DNA of 64,000 nt. Origin: Thalassia testudinum. Lineage: Eukaryota > Streptophyta > Magnoliopsida > Alismatales > Hydrocharitaceae. Both the position numbers and the translations under genes were made by a program. A model generated the notes under the pieces. It was not told where the DNA came from. It did not search any database and saw only the letters and a program-made list of their open reading frames with translations. The stretch lies in NCBI GenBank assembly GCA_037157565.1, contig JAZHRO010000013.1, positions 112,978,001-113,042,000 on the forward strand, given 5' to 3'. Below are positions 44,237 through 55,477 of this stretch, piece after piece. Numbering within the stretch: the first letter of the stretch is position 1; every line of letters starts with the position of its first letter.

Positions 44237-45320
44237 TGGATAGGCATCCATAGGATCCGGGTATGTTATGGTATTATACAGTTCCCACCTATTTATAAAT
44301 ATGCAAAAAAAATATATATATATATATATTATAATAAATGGTGTTTAATAATGATCTTGAAGCTGAAACAAAAAGGCAATAAGTGTTTATGGATATTCAA
44401 CCTCTGTTTTGAAGACTTTCCAGGCCACAAAAGCTTGATTCGCTCAGGCTCGGCTTAATTTACTTAAAGCATTGACAAAATAGATCAAGATCTCTCCTAA
44501 CTAAGGATGTATTCTTGTACCTGAGACACCAGTACAGGATCCGTTGGTTTGCTTTTTCTTGAGAGCTTAAGTAAACTTGGTTCACACTACACATATCAGG
44601 AAAGACCAGGTGAACATAAGATCCAACCCTAGTGTTCATTAGGGAAGGTGGAGTCCTTACCTGTGTGCGCAGGTAGACTTTTTATCCCAGGCTTTAGTCT
44701 TGTGTTTAGGAGCGACTCTTTCCACCAAAAAGAAACTCTCCCACCAAAAAAAAAAAAAGTGTGCTTCAAAATGTGTTGTAAGAGATATACTGACACGTGT
44801 TTCAAAAAAAAAAAAAAAATCAGAAAAGAGATGTTTTAAAAGAGTCAGTATATCTCATAAATGTCTGTATACTTTGTTTTTCGGTGAGTCTCAAAAAAAA
44901 AAAAAAAAAAAAATCAGAAAATGGGAGTTGAGTTTTCCGTCATCATCTTAAGGGTCAATTCGAAGACATGAGCTGAAACTGGGACCAACCTGTACTTAAA
45001 AATTCGTGAAACCCTGGGATTGAGTCTTAATGTTCATCTGGTCAGTCTTGATCCTTCACTATGCACAAACCATAACCTCTTGAGCTCTCGAGTACGGCAA
45101 AAACCTCCTGGGTCCTGGAAATCGTACTTAAGGTTTAAATATCAAGAGTCCTGGTTAGTTGAGAGATGATCTATGTCATGTGAGACTTAAAGTACTGGTA
45201 GTCTTCTTTACAATTGGTTCTCACAATATTCCATAGTAAACACACCTGTATCACCTCAGAAGAAAATCTTCAGCTTAAGATCCTTTCTAAATACTATTTT
45301 GCTAGGGACTAGCAAAAGAT

Positions 45321-45331
45321 AGGCATGGGGG
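45321..45331 (+). other. C1 polypurine tract at the 3' LTR
   Basis: AGGCATGGGGG followed by TATA and the LTR start TGTTTGCACC. It would prime plus-strand DNA synthesis. M1 has AGGCATGGGG at the same place. Confidence 0.75.
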
Positions 45332-45335
45332 TATA

Positions 45336-47721
45336 TGTTTGCACCTCAAAACACGCCTGTAATAACGCCTTCTTGTGCTATTTTCTAGCATTAACATTGC
45401 ATAATAGGATCCTGTAATCGCATTTGTAAAAACACTTGCATGCATGCATTTAATCAAGAGAGGAAGAGGAGTGAAACAATCGCCTACATAGTTACATTTT
45501 TCTTCAAGTGCCTCCTTGCAAAATCACCCTCTTTTTATTTTTCCTCTTGATTTCTTCTTTTCTCTCCTTCCCGCGGCTGCATCCTTCCCGCGGCTGCACT
45601 CTTCCCGCAGCTGCATGCAGCAGCCACGCAGCACTTCTTCCCGTCACGTCTCCCTGCCAACGCCGCTCCCTATAGCTGCAACTCGCACACCCTCTCCCTG
45701 CTGCAGCCGGCACGCCACTCTCCCCTCCTCTATAAGTAGCTACAGCTTCATCCTCGCGACGCAGCTGCTGCAGCTGCTGAAAAAACCCGCAGCCATCTTC
45801 TCCACCGCTTTCCCCTCCCATACGTCGGCCCTCTGTCGAGGAGGCACCCGGCGAGCAGGAGAACCCACTGTGGTGCACACCACCACAGTGGGAGCACCAC
45901 CGCCCAGATCTTCGACGAGCCGGTGGGCGTGGTGCATTCCCTCGCTTCGTTTTTTTCTCTTTAACGCCATTGCCGCCGCTCCAAGCTTCGAAGCTTGAAG
46001 CCACGGCAGCAGCAGCCCAGCAGCAGCCCAGAGCAGGTCCTCCCGCCCCTCTGCGACCGTCCCTGCAGTCGATCACCGCCTCCGCGCGCGTCTGCAGGGC
46101 GTTCCCCGCCTCCGTCTCCGTTCTGTCCGCCTCGCAGTTGCACCTGTAGCCGTCCGCCGCGCGCACTGCAGCGGCCGGCTACGGCCTCGCGCCGCCCCCT
46201 GCCCTCCTCCGCGACCCTCCGCGACCACCTGCAGACCTCCTCCACGCTCGCTCCTCCACGCCTTCGCCCGCCCGTCGCCTTCGCGCAGGCCTGCAGAACC
46301 CTACGCGAAGGCGCGCCCGCACCCGCCGTCTTCAGACGTCCGCCTCCGCCTTCAGACGACGCGGCGTCAGACGTCCGCCGCCGCGAGCAGACGTCTTAAC
46401 TCGCTGCCATCGTCCGCGCTCTCGATCTCTCCAGCCCGCTCTCTCTCTCTCTGCTGATCTCTCTCTCCCGCTCTCTCTCTCTCAAGTATTCTCTCTCTCT
46501 CCCGCTCTCTCTCTCTCTCTCTGTTTTTTTACTCACAGCAACACACACACACATTCACCGACGCACACACACCTATACCAACACATACACACACACTCAC
46601 ACACTTATAGTAACATATATATACTTATATACATCTATATATAATATATACATATATATATATATATATACTTATATACATAGTAATATCTATAGTTATG
46701 TATACATACATATATATATAATATATATACATATATATATAATATATATATATATATCTACTTATATATATCTATATACTTATACATATACTTATATATA
46801 TACATATATACTTATATACATATATATATACATCTATATAGTATTATATATATATATACTTATATACATATATACATAGCTATATACATATATACATACA
46901 TATATATATATATACATATACACCTATATATATATATAATACATATATATCTATATATATCTATACATATATACTTATACATTTATATACATATAGATAT
47001 ATTTACTCATATACATACATATGTACATATATTTTCACGTTATTTACTATACGCTGTATCGCGGGAATATCTGCACCAGTTGCTGATATTCCCTAATACA
47101 CGCGTACAAAAAAAGCGTGGTCCCATACATCATCCATCCTCCATCCACACTCCACGCGGCACCTAGTCGTGTTGGTTGCGTCTCTTTAGACGTCGACTGA
47201 CTCGACATAGTGCTACACTCCATCGCTACCTCCACCCCCACCCCTTTATATATATACTACATATATATATACATACTATATTTACTTTCTGTCTATTTGC
47301 TTTTCTGTTAGTAAAAAGATAAAAAAAATACATAAAAAAGAAAAGATAATCTTTGACTTGCAGGTACCTCGTCTTGCGAGTAGCAAGACTTGTTTTGGAA
47401 TTCTGTTTTGGCTAAAAGCCAAGGACACAATTTTGAGGGTGTGCCTCAAGAACAAGGATTACCAGAAAAAAACCTAAATAAGAAAAATACCAAAAACACA
47501 ATAAACGAACGGAAGAGACGCGTTTTAAGGAAAACGTAGAAACTCGACTTTAACCCCACTTCCCTGAGTTCGACCCTGGGCCTAAAAGCGACAAGATAAA
47601 ATCAAGTAGGCCAGGTTAAAAATTTCTGTAAAGAGATGGTTAGGTTCAAATTAGGTTAACCACTATATATATTTCAACGATAAAATCATCATATTAACAA
47701 CCTATCTGTGCCGACCCATCG
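45336..47721 (+). repeat. C1 3' LTR
   Basis: 2,386 bp, nearly identical to the 5' LTR. Differences seen by eye cluster in the first 850 bases and in U5. They include a 4-base loss in the CAG run near 46031, a 2-base loss in the TA run near 46660, and G for A at the last base (47721). Confidence 0.95.
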
Positions 47722-47726
47722 CGATT

Positions 47727-48363
47727 CTCTTGCTTGCTGCATGAAATGCATGATCTGGTGCCATAAAGCATTTGTCCGACCAAAAGGGGAGAACTATTTC
47801 AGAAACTCGGATTGTAGTTCTGCCCAGGTGTTGATTGGACGCATTTGGGTTTGGTACCAGTGAGCAGCCTTGTCCATGAGAAAGGAGAACATTTTCATGA
47901 GTAAGACATCCCGATTTCAAGCTTATGACTTGAAGGACTAGGCCAAATGCTTGAGTTGCTTGATATGCTGGAAAGGATCCTTAGAATTACGTCCATGGAA
48001 TTTGGGAATAGCATGAACCATGTTGGGCGTCAGTTCAGTATCAGAACCTCCAACGGAGATTTGGACTCGAGGTTCGATCGCCACCACAGCGGGATTGTAA
48101 TGATCTCGCATCATAAGATGCTGCGGTGGGTTCATGAAGGCTTGGAATAGATCATTGAGGCACTGAAGCTGATTTTTAAGATTGTTTTCTTCTACTGGTT
48201 GCTCTATAATGATGGATGAAAGAGAATTAGGTTCATATAAATCAGTGGAGATATTGATCTGGTTGGGTTGTTACAGAAACAAGGAGGTCGAGGCTTGGCC
48301 TCGATGAGAATGAATAGCTAATGGAGGCCTACGAGATGGTCTTAGAGACCTCCTCCCAAACAT
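47727..48363 (-). pseudogene. M element: gag N-terminal third
   Basis: Minus strand from ATG 48363 (MFGRRSLRPSRRPPLAIHS) through a stop, then RDHYNPAVVAIEPRVQISVG and the capsid start HAIPKFHGRNSKDPFQHIKQ (47938-48135), then a block ending ALWHQIMHFMQQ next to the C1 insertion site. It continues in frame at 34114 on the far side of C1. The shared M-F-G-R-R-S start with C1 supports the start codon choice for the family. Two stops break it. Confidence 0.85.
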
Positions 48364-49313
48364 GCACCAATGGAGTAGATGAGGGATAGAATGTGATGGA
48401 CCCAATCAAGATACCCAAAAAGTTTGGATGACTATCAAGGTTCGGGGCAGATGATACCCCTTAGTCAGAAAGTCATCCATCTGAGAATTACCTGGGCAGC
48501 TAAAGAGGGAGAGTCCTACGAAGACCCCTGCACGGTAGAGCGCCCCCACGAGTTACAGGGTTTCCCCCACCTGACCTCTCTTGTCACTGATGATCTAGGT
48601 AGACTAGAATGGGGACTTGACCTCTTAAGTCTACCAGTTTTAAGTTAAGAGCAAGGGTGATTATGATTTCACTTGAACTTTAAGTTGTTTTTGTACAAAG
48701 TGACCTAATTTGAAAATTGGTTGACCAAACAAGGTGGGTCAACTTCACTTGTTTTGTCCTTTGAGAAATTTAGGTCCCTCTTTTAGTGTTCAAATGAGAT
48801 TGAGAGCTTGATTTTAGGGTTTGCTTGAATAGATCAATTCAACCAAGGCTTAGGCACACACTATTTGGAAGGTTAATTCTTGATTAAGCAGGTGTGTCTC
48901 TAAAACCATAAACTGGAAACCTTAATTGGCTCTGATTAGTCGAATTCAATTTTGTCCAAATGTGGTACCTAGGGCTTCAAGCAAGAAGGTTATAGCCCTA
49001 GATACCATAAACTCTTAAGTAGGTGCACAAATCAGGGTTTGGATGTTATCTAAGTAGAATGCATCACATCAGGAAACTTGATGATTAATCTAGGAATATA
49101 ATGCAAGTAGCCTTAATTGATTTTATCCTTTTTAGCTTTTTCAGATTCAAGGGCTTAGAAGAGATTGGATTTGTGTTTTACCTGCCCCTGGAGTGGATGA
49201 TGTGCGGCTGATCTTTCTTCAATGAATCCCTGAAATAGATCAAGGTCAAAAGAGATGTAGCAAGTTAGTACCAAATCTAATATTGCAATCAAGTGATCTA
49301 ATTGTGCGTTGCT
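48364..49313 (-). other. M element untranslated leader
   Basis: 0.95 kb between gag and PBS; no credible frame. Shorter than the leaders of C1 and P3. Confidence 0.6.
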
Positions 49314-49330
49314 CCCCAGCAATGGCACCA
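49314..49330 (-). other. M primer-binding site, tRNA-Asp type, decayed
   Basis: Minus strand TGGTGCCATTGCTGGGG, three differences from the tRNA-Asp complement, all at former CpG sites. Three bases inside the LTR boundary. Confidence 0.85.
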
Positions 49331-49333
49331 AAA

Positions 49334-51976
49334 TGTTTGTCGCTCTGAAAAGGGTTTTAAAATCATCGTGTTGAAGTATAATTTGAATTAGTGCAAAAAA
49401 TAAATAAAATTTACACTCCAAAGAAATCCGAGGTCGTTTGCTGGGAGCAAGTGACAATTCAATCTCAAAATCACAATTCTAGATAAAAGTATGAGCGATT
49501 GCAATCAATATTGATTCAAAATGATATAGCAAAAATTTCTAATAGTAATGTTCAAAAAGAATGGTGATTTGAATCACCAAATTATCCTACAATGTTAAGC
49601 TTTGTAAGCTACTCAAAGTAACAGAATTATATAAGCCAAGCATATCTCAATTTAACCAACAGAACCAAGGTATCAGAAGATATCAAACAACAGAATAGGT
49701 GCTCAGATGCCTTAACAGAGGCAAAGGCCTCTTCCTCTCTTTCTCTTCAAGACTCAGGGAGAGGCGTAGGCTTCTCTCTTCTTCTCTTTTCTTTTTCCCT
49801 TAGCTTCAGAGAAGGCATAGCACAGGACTTAGCATGCCAGCAGAGGCAAAGGCCTCCTTCAGATCTCACAAGAGTTGAGAGGAGGGTAACAGAGCAAAGC
49901 CCCCCTCTCTCCTCTCCTTTTTCTCTTCTTCCTCTCTCAGAACCAGCAAACCAGTCCAGACCCAAGTATCCAGGTAAACGGACCAAGCCCAGACCTGCGA
50001 GGCGTGAGCGCGGGCGAGGGCGTGCGTGCGCACGTGGCGACGGACCTCACCCTGTGCTCACTGAGGCAATGGGGCTAAGGCATAAATTCCTTTTATATCC
50101 GTGTGTCGCTTCGTCAACTACCGATGTGGCACTAAAGGTGGTGCCCTTCTACGCATGTGCTGCTGCAATGATGAGATCTCCAATTGGAGTAGCTGCTGAG
50201 GATGACACTTTCAATTGGCACCCTAGGACCCTTCCTGGAGATGTTTCGCGATGCCTGGGATGGTTACCTGGAGCTACAAGTGTTGAAGAAGGATTCAAGC
50301 AAGCATGAAGCTTACCTACAAATGGCGCTGGAGCTCAACACCTGAAACAAGCAAAATAGGCTTTTGGCCCTATCAAAAGCATTTAGCAGGATCACCGGGG
50401 ATCAGCGAGTGTGACAATGGAGGTGATTTTGTGTGTGAGGGTGTGTGAAGGCCATACGACCTTGGAGTGGAGATGCGGTGAGTGTGGCATTCGGGAGGCC
50501 TATAAAGAGGCCAATCGAGTGAACAACCAGAGGGATTTTTCTCTTTGGAAGGTGGTGATGCTAATGGGTGTGATAGCGGCGAGATTTGAGCATTGTGGTG
50601 GCGTGTAGGTTTCACCGGAGTGGAGGAAGGTGACGGTGTTGAGGGAGAAGTGATGGTCGTGCATGTGTTGTGAGAGTGGGAGAATAATGTAGAGAGGAAA
50701 AGGGAGAGATAGAGGGACCTAGGGACAAAGTAGAGGGGCGGAGGTAGCCAATGGTGGTAGACCAGCACCAAAGAAGGAGAAGAGATCGGCGAGGCAGCGA
50801 CGTCAACCGAGGCAGAGGCACAACCTTTCTTTGACCGGAGAGGTTCGCGAGGATGAGCGGAAGCCAGTCGGTCGTCCAATTTGATGGTTGGACGACCGGA
50901 GGAGGAGAGGGGAGAGGAGTCACCGGAGCTAAGTTTGAAGGTGGCCGGAGATGGAGTAGAGGAGGATTTCTTAGTCCAAAGCTTACTAGGGAAAAGCGAA
51001 AGGCCACAGAGGTCCTTTATAGGGCTCTCTAGACGGCATTTTGGGCTTGGGAAGTAAGCTTCCCAACCTTGGAAAGCTCATCAAAGAAAGAAATCCCAAG
51101 ATACCATAATCTCTCATATGTTTGCATGAGAGATTGGGAAGGTTTGAGAGCTTGGGAATTGGCACAAAAGGAAGGGAATTCCTTGACGAACTTCCCTTTC
51201 AAATCTGTGGGATTCGTCAAGGAATCAAGGAGAACTTGTCAAATTTAGGTCATCGGAGTTTGTAGGAATAGGATTCATGGTGGCAGAGACCTGTTTGTGA
51301 AAATAATGACAAAGTAAGCAGCCTTTTTGTAAGGATTTTGAAAGTTAAGGCATATGCGTGATATAAAAGAATTAGAAAGGACCAAATTGCAAACTAGGTC
51401 AAGACGGTCTCAGATTAGGCCCAAATTTTGGTACAGACCTAATTTGGATCTATGGAATCCAATGGTGAAGTTGGATTTTGGTTTTGACCTAGTTTAACTA
51501 GGTAATTTATGCAAAAATCCAAATCGGGGCAAATGTCAATCTTAAACTTTGTTTTAGGTCAAGATGGGTTCCAATGGTCAAATTGAAGGTACAAACCCTA
51601 GAGAATATTTTTCTATGAATTTTAGAGGGTTTAGGTGAATTTTATCCTGACCAAAACCTCAGTTAATTAAGCGAGACTATTGTTAGGATTTCGGAAGTCA
51701 TTTAATTCTCAAAACACATAGAAACCTTTTTCTATCTGTATTAACCCACTTGTTGGATATTTAAGACCATTTGACCCTTAATTACCTTGTGAGAAAACTC
51801 ATGGTTATTCTTCATTCAAGATATGATGGTAAAATTGCAGTTTTAACCATTTTTCTTGTCTTTCTCTTAGAATGATCATGCAATGAATTAGGGCTATCTG
51901 ACGGTTATGTAGGAGCATTGATTCCTTGATAATGACTAAATTGAGCTAGTTATGGCTCATGATGGTGTTCCCATCA
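49334..51976 (-). repeat. 5' LTR of element M
   Basis: 2,643 bp. The minus strand starts TGATGGGAACACC (51976) and ends GCGACAAACA (49334) beside the PBS. It includes the USE/TATA pair (50132-50091) and a U5 block GACCTCGGATTTCTTTGGAG (49415-49434). The family also includes the solo LTR at 28034-30873 and the fragment at 7031-8151. The right flank is part of a different LTR, so M itself is a nested insertion. Confidence 0.85.
50091..50132 (-). promoter_or_regulatory. USE-like element plus TATA box in M 5' LTR
   Basis: Minus strand GTGCCACATCG (50132-50122), one mismatch to the plant USE. TATAAAA starts at 50097, 35 bases from the USE start, identical to the spacing at 7345-7386. Confidence 0.55.
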
Positions 51977-52544
51977 CTTATACCCCACCAAATTTTCATC
52001 CTCCATCTCACCACCTTCATAGGAAGCCTTGGAGCCATCCTCCCACCTCCATTATGGTTAGAAGATCATCTCCAACTCCTCATCCCCATTCCGAAGCCTT
52101 GGTGAAGCATTCCTCTACTCAGTGTCCTACATCTCACATCTATTGTCCAGCACCTCACCCCCTTCGTCCAAGCTGTCGCCAAGCACCGTCATCTCGCCAA
52201 TTAGCCGATTTGGGAGATTTCTTCTCACCCCTATCTCTCTTCTGAATTTCTTAGCATATTGTAATAAACATTTGCATGTTATGTAAGATTTGTTTCCATC
52301 TCCTTTGTGAGTTATCTTGCTTGCCTTTTCTTTACAAAAACACCCAAAAAATTACAAAAACCTAAAACACCAAAAAGAAACAACACGAAGCGTAAATTTC
52401 AAAGAAAGTAAACGTCGCCTCCCTGTGTTCAACCCGGGACTCCCTTAGAGTTTCGATTAAAAATTGTATTTGATGACATGTTTTGCGAACTACGACGACC
52501 AGTTCTCAAAACCCAGATTTTTCTTCGCCAAAACCTATTGATCA
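51977..52544 (+). repeat. 3' part of an unrelated LTR, plus orientation
   Basis: C-rich sequence followed by a typical U5 end: CCTCCCTGTGTTCAACCCGG (52419-52438) and GCGAACTACGACGACC (52485-52500). The left side is cut by the M 5' LTR and the right side meets the GAGCT-rich LTR near 52545. No PBS is present, so the exact end is unclear. Confidence 0.45.
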
Positions 52545-52657
52545 GTAGCTCAGGGTAGCTCATCTTAGCTCAACCTACCTCAACTCAGCTCAGATCTTGC
52601 TCAACTTAGTTGAGTCTAGCTCATCCTAGCTCCAGTCAGTTCACTGGGAGCTCTAGC
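52545..52657 (+). repeat. GAGCT-rich outer LTR, segment 1
   Basis: Resembles 21870-21960 of the P3 LTR (for example TGAGTCTAGCTCATC, GGGAGCTCTAGC). It is cut at 52658 by the copia element and resumes at 57142; CTAGC is duplicated on both sides. Confidence 0.75.
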
Positions 52658-53935
52658 TGTTGGAACCTTGTTCCACATCATGTTATGGTGTTAACAAAAT
52701 TATTATGGATTAATGCTTGCATTAAGTATTTTTCAGGTTTAGGTGAAGGAGTAAGGCAAACAAGAAATGATGGAGGCATGATCATGTCATGGAGGATGAC
52801 AAGAATGAGTCGAGGAGAAGAAGATCATCTTCGACCTTAGTTTCTCTAGTTTAGATTTTATTTTCATAGATTGTATGCCTCTTAACAAGAGAATGTAACT
52901 TAGATCGTAAAAATAATTAGAGATAAATTAGGATTAATATTGTGATCATTTTCAAAGAACATAATTGATTAAATCACTTTAAAAAGGTACTTATTAACCC
53001 ACAAGTACCGGTACTAAAGTTTAGTACCGGTACATGTGAGTTACAGGTTTGGGTTTTGTCAAGAAACAAACCTGTACCCTGCAAGTACCGGTACTCATGA
53101 TCAGTACTGGTACTGGAGGGAACGAGTACTGGTACTAACCATGAGTACCAGTACAAGTGGGTTACAAATTTGTGTTAAGAGTTTGAAACCCAAATCTGGA
53201 AGCAACGAGTACCAATACAGGTACTTTAGTACCGGTATCAGGTAGTCGTTGGCTTAATTCTGGACGGCTAGAAAATTAATTCCAACAATATGAACGTTGG
53301 GAATTAATTCCCAACATCTAGTAAACAAGTATCCTAGGTCCTAAACTCTATAAAATGACCCTAGGACTCTTTGTTTGCATACAAGAGACACAAGAAAAGA
53401 GAAGAGAAAATCCTAGAGCTAGAATTTCAAATTCCCACCATATTCACAAGAGGGAAAGAAGAAGCTTGCCATCCACTCTCAGTATTCTTGCAAGCTCAAC
53501 GACGCATTTTTTTTTACGCATCTACGAAGCAAATCACGTTCTTTCTAGGCTCTCAAATTGGTAATATTATTCTATATATTGTTGAGAGGCTTAGGAACTT
53601 AGTTGTAAGATTAGTCTTTCTTACACCTGTACTTCTTTTGTATTTGAACATTTGCTCGTTGGGTTGTAACAAACCCGTTATTGTACTTGGGTTGAGGTAA
53701 TCCATTAATTACCACGGTTAGTAAATTGATTCTCTCGGGGTTGAGAGAATCGAGTTAAAAACCTTAAGCTAGGAGACTTAGGTAGTGGAGTACCCAAGGG
53801 AGAGGAACCACTATATATCTTGTGTAAATTTCTGTGATTGTATTTTGTGCAAATCTTTTTGTATTACTAACATTGTCCTAAAGTATTTGTGTGCACGTAG
53901 ATAGCCATATATTCCTCTGTCTTTAGATTCTATCA
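52658..53935 (+). repeat. Copia element 5' LTR
   Basis: TGTTGGAACC ... GATTCTATCA, 1,278 bp. Contains eight or so copies of GTACCGGTAC-type palindromes (53005-53245) and a TATA box at 53349. Confidence 0.9.
53349..53355 (+). promoter_or_regulatory. TATA box in copia 5' LTR
   Basis: CTCTATAAAATGACC, conserved in both LTRs, about 590 bp before the LTR end. Good LTR promoter candidate. Confidence 0.6.
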
Positions 53936-53937
53936 AG

Positions 53938-53949
53938 TGGTATCAGAGC
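53938..53949 (+). other. Copia primer-binding site, initiator tRNA-Met
   Basis: TGGTATCAGAGC is the exact complement of the 3' end of plant initiator tRNA-Met, two bases after the LTR. Confidence 0.92.
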
Positions 53950-53982
53950 AGGTTGCGAGAAGACGTAACAAATCAATTCACA

Positions 53983-55477
53983 ATGGCATCTACAACAAGG
54001 TGCATGGAAGGACAATCATTTGCCCGTCCTCCCTATTTCGATGGGATGAACTACGGGTATTAGAAGAGGAGGATGCAAGTCTTCCTCAAAGCCATGGATG
54101 AAGATTCGTGGACTCTCATTCAAGAGAGGTACATGGATCCGGAACCGCTGGAAGGAGTTGAATGCACAACTGAGCAAAAGAAAAAGATTGCGGGAAACGC
54201 GAAGGCAATGAATGCACTCTATTGTGTGTTATCAAGGGAAGAGTCAACCAGATCTCCGCAGCGAGTCTGCCTACGAGATTTGGAATACTTTGCAAATCAC
54301 CTATGAAGGTACAAGTAAGGTTAAAGAAACCCGTATTTCTATTCTAACTGAAGAATATGAGTGTTTCAGGATGACGAAAGGAGAGTCAATCAAAGATATG
54401 TACACGAGGTTTGGAGAGATCGTGAACCCCATGAAAAATCTTGGAATCAAGCTAAAAGAAGAGCAGCTTGTCAGAAAGGTTTTAAGATCACTTACAAGTG
54501 ATTGGTCTCCAAAGACCACAGCCATCCAAGAGGCAAAAGACCTTTCTACTCTCTCCTTGGATGATCTAATTGGAAGCCTCATGGCATATGAAGTCCAATT
54601 GGAGAATATGAAGAAGAACAAGGATAAGGCGACAAGCAAGAAGAAGAGCATTGCTTTTAGAGCAATCAAGGAGGACTCAAATTCAAGCACCTCAAAATCT
54701 AAAGATGAAGAGATGAAGATACTCACAAGAAAGTTCCAGAAATTTCTTCAAAAGCAAGGTAAGAAAGTGAATAAAATTTCATCTGATATTGTTTGCTATG
54801 AATGCAAGAGAAAGGGTCACCTACGAAAGGATTGCCCCGTAAACAAGAAGAAGGACAATAGGAAAGAAATAAAGGAGCTCAAGAAGAAGAAGAAAAAGAA
54901 AGCGTTTAAAGCGACATGGGATGATAGCAACTCCGACATGAACGCCGACTCCAACAAATCGGAGTCTAAAGATGAGGTCGCACATCTTTGCTTGGTGGCA
55001 ACTTCAGAAGATACGGACAATGAGGTAAACCCTGATTTTTCATTTGAAGAATTATTAGAAGCATATGAAGAGCTATATCATAAAGCTAGGTCATTTAAAA
55101 AAGAAAATAGGGTTTTAAAGACTAATTACCAAACATTAGAATTAGAAAAGTCATGTTTAGAAATAGAATTAGAAATATCAAAAGTGACTAACTCACAATT
55201 GAATGCAAAAATAGTAGAACTAGAGGACATTTATGAACATTTTGATGGAACTTTAAATAATTTAAAAACAACAACTAGGTTAAATACAGAATTTTGTGAT
55301 GATCTAAAAGCAAGGTTTAAAATTAGAAAGAATACACAAAATCAATCACATGCACCTAGGCATGCATGGATGTATCAAAAGGCTAAAAATCCTAAGAATT
55401 ATAGATCTAACACTAAAGTGATCTATAAACCTAAGGATTTAAAAGGTACTAACCATCAAGGACCCAAAAGAAAATAG
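53983..55477 (+). pseudogene. Copia-type gag (UBN2 family) with zinc knuckle, degraded
   Basis: Start ATG 53983 (MASTTRCMEGQSF) lies 34 bases after the PBS. A TAG at codon 27 (54061-54063) and a frameshift near 54240 break the frame; the longest open part is 54212-55477. Features in order: the N-terminal P-Y-F-D-G-M-N-Y block, the UBN2/copia gag core (YECFRMTKGESIKDMYTRFG, LRSLTSDWSPKTTAIQEAKD), one CCHC zinc knuckle CYECKRKGHLRKDC (about 54794-54835), a lysine-rich run, then a long coiled coil (ELLEAYEELYHKARSFKKEN to KIVELEDIYEH). Zinc knuckle plus coiled-coil tail is typical of Sirevirus-like gag. It is the only protein of the element. Confidence 0.85.

Larger units (their letters stand above)
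43977..45335 (+). other. C1 3' untranslated region
   Basis: 1.36 kb between pol and the 3' LTR. Many Athila elements carry an envelope-like frame here, but the longest frame (44159-44458, 99 codons) has no signal peptide or convincing membrane segment, so I call none. Contains a polypurine-like motif at 44225, an AT microsatellite (44312-44331), and three long A tracts (44749, 44805, 44895), two of them followed by ATCAGAAAA. Confidence 0.7.
34120..47721 (+). mobile_element. C1: complete Athila-lineage LTR retrotransposon, 13.6 kb
   Basis: A full-length insertion: 5' LTR 34120-36511, PBS 36521-36537, leader, gag-pol 37935-43976, 3' UTR, polypurine tract 45321-45331, 3' LTR 45336-47721. It splits the gag of element M. 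The flanks are TGATT (34115-34119) and CGATT (47722-47726), a 5-bp TSD with one C-to-T change in a CpG, and the M gag frame runs on across the insertion. By eye the LTRs differ by about 15 substitutions, a 4-base and a 2-base indel in about 2.39 kb (near 0.6%), which indicates a recent insertion. Gag-pol order is gag-PR-RT-RH-INT with no chromodomain. Only one stop breaks it. Confidence 0.95.

Noticed and set aside
44159..44458. 99-codon frame after pol as an envelope-like gene
   Set aside because: No signal peptide or membrane segment, and the tail is encoded by an AT microsatellite.
9696..51976. M1 and M as parts of one minus-strand element
   Set aside because: The integrase pieces would nearly complement each other, but the 3' LTR of M1 and the 5' LTR of M are unrelated in sequence, so they are different elements.
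53005..53245. CRISPR-like or tandem array
   Set aside because: The palindromes are short, unevenly spaced and located in a plant LTR; no repeat-spacer structure.
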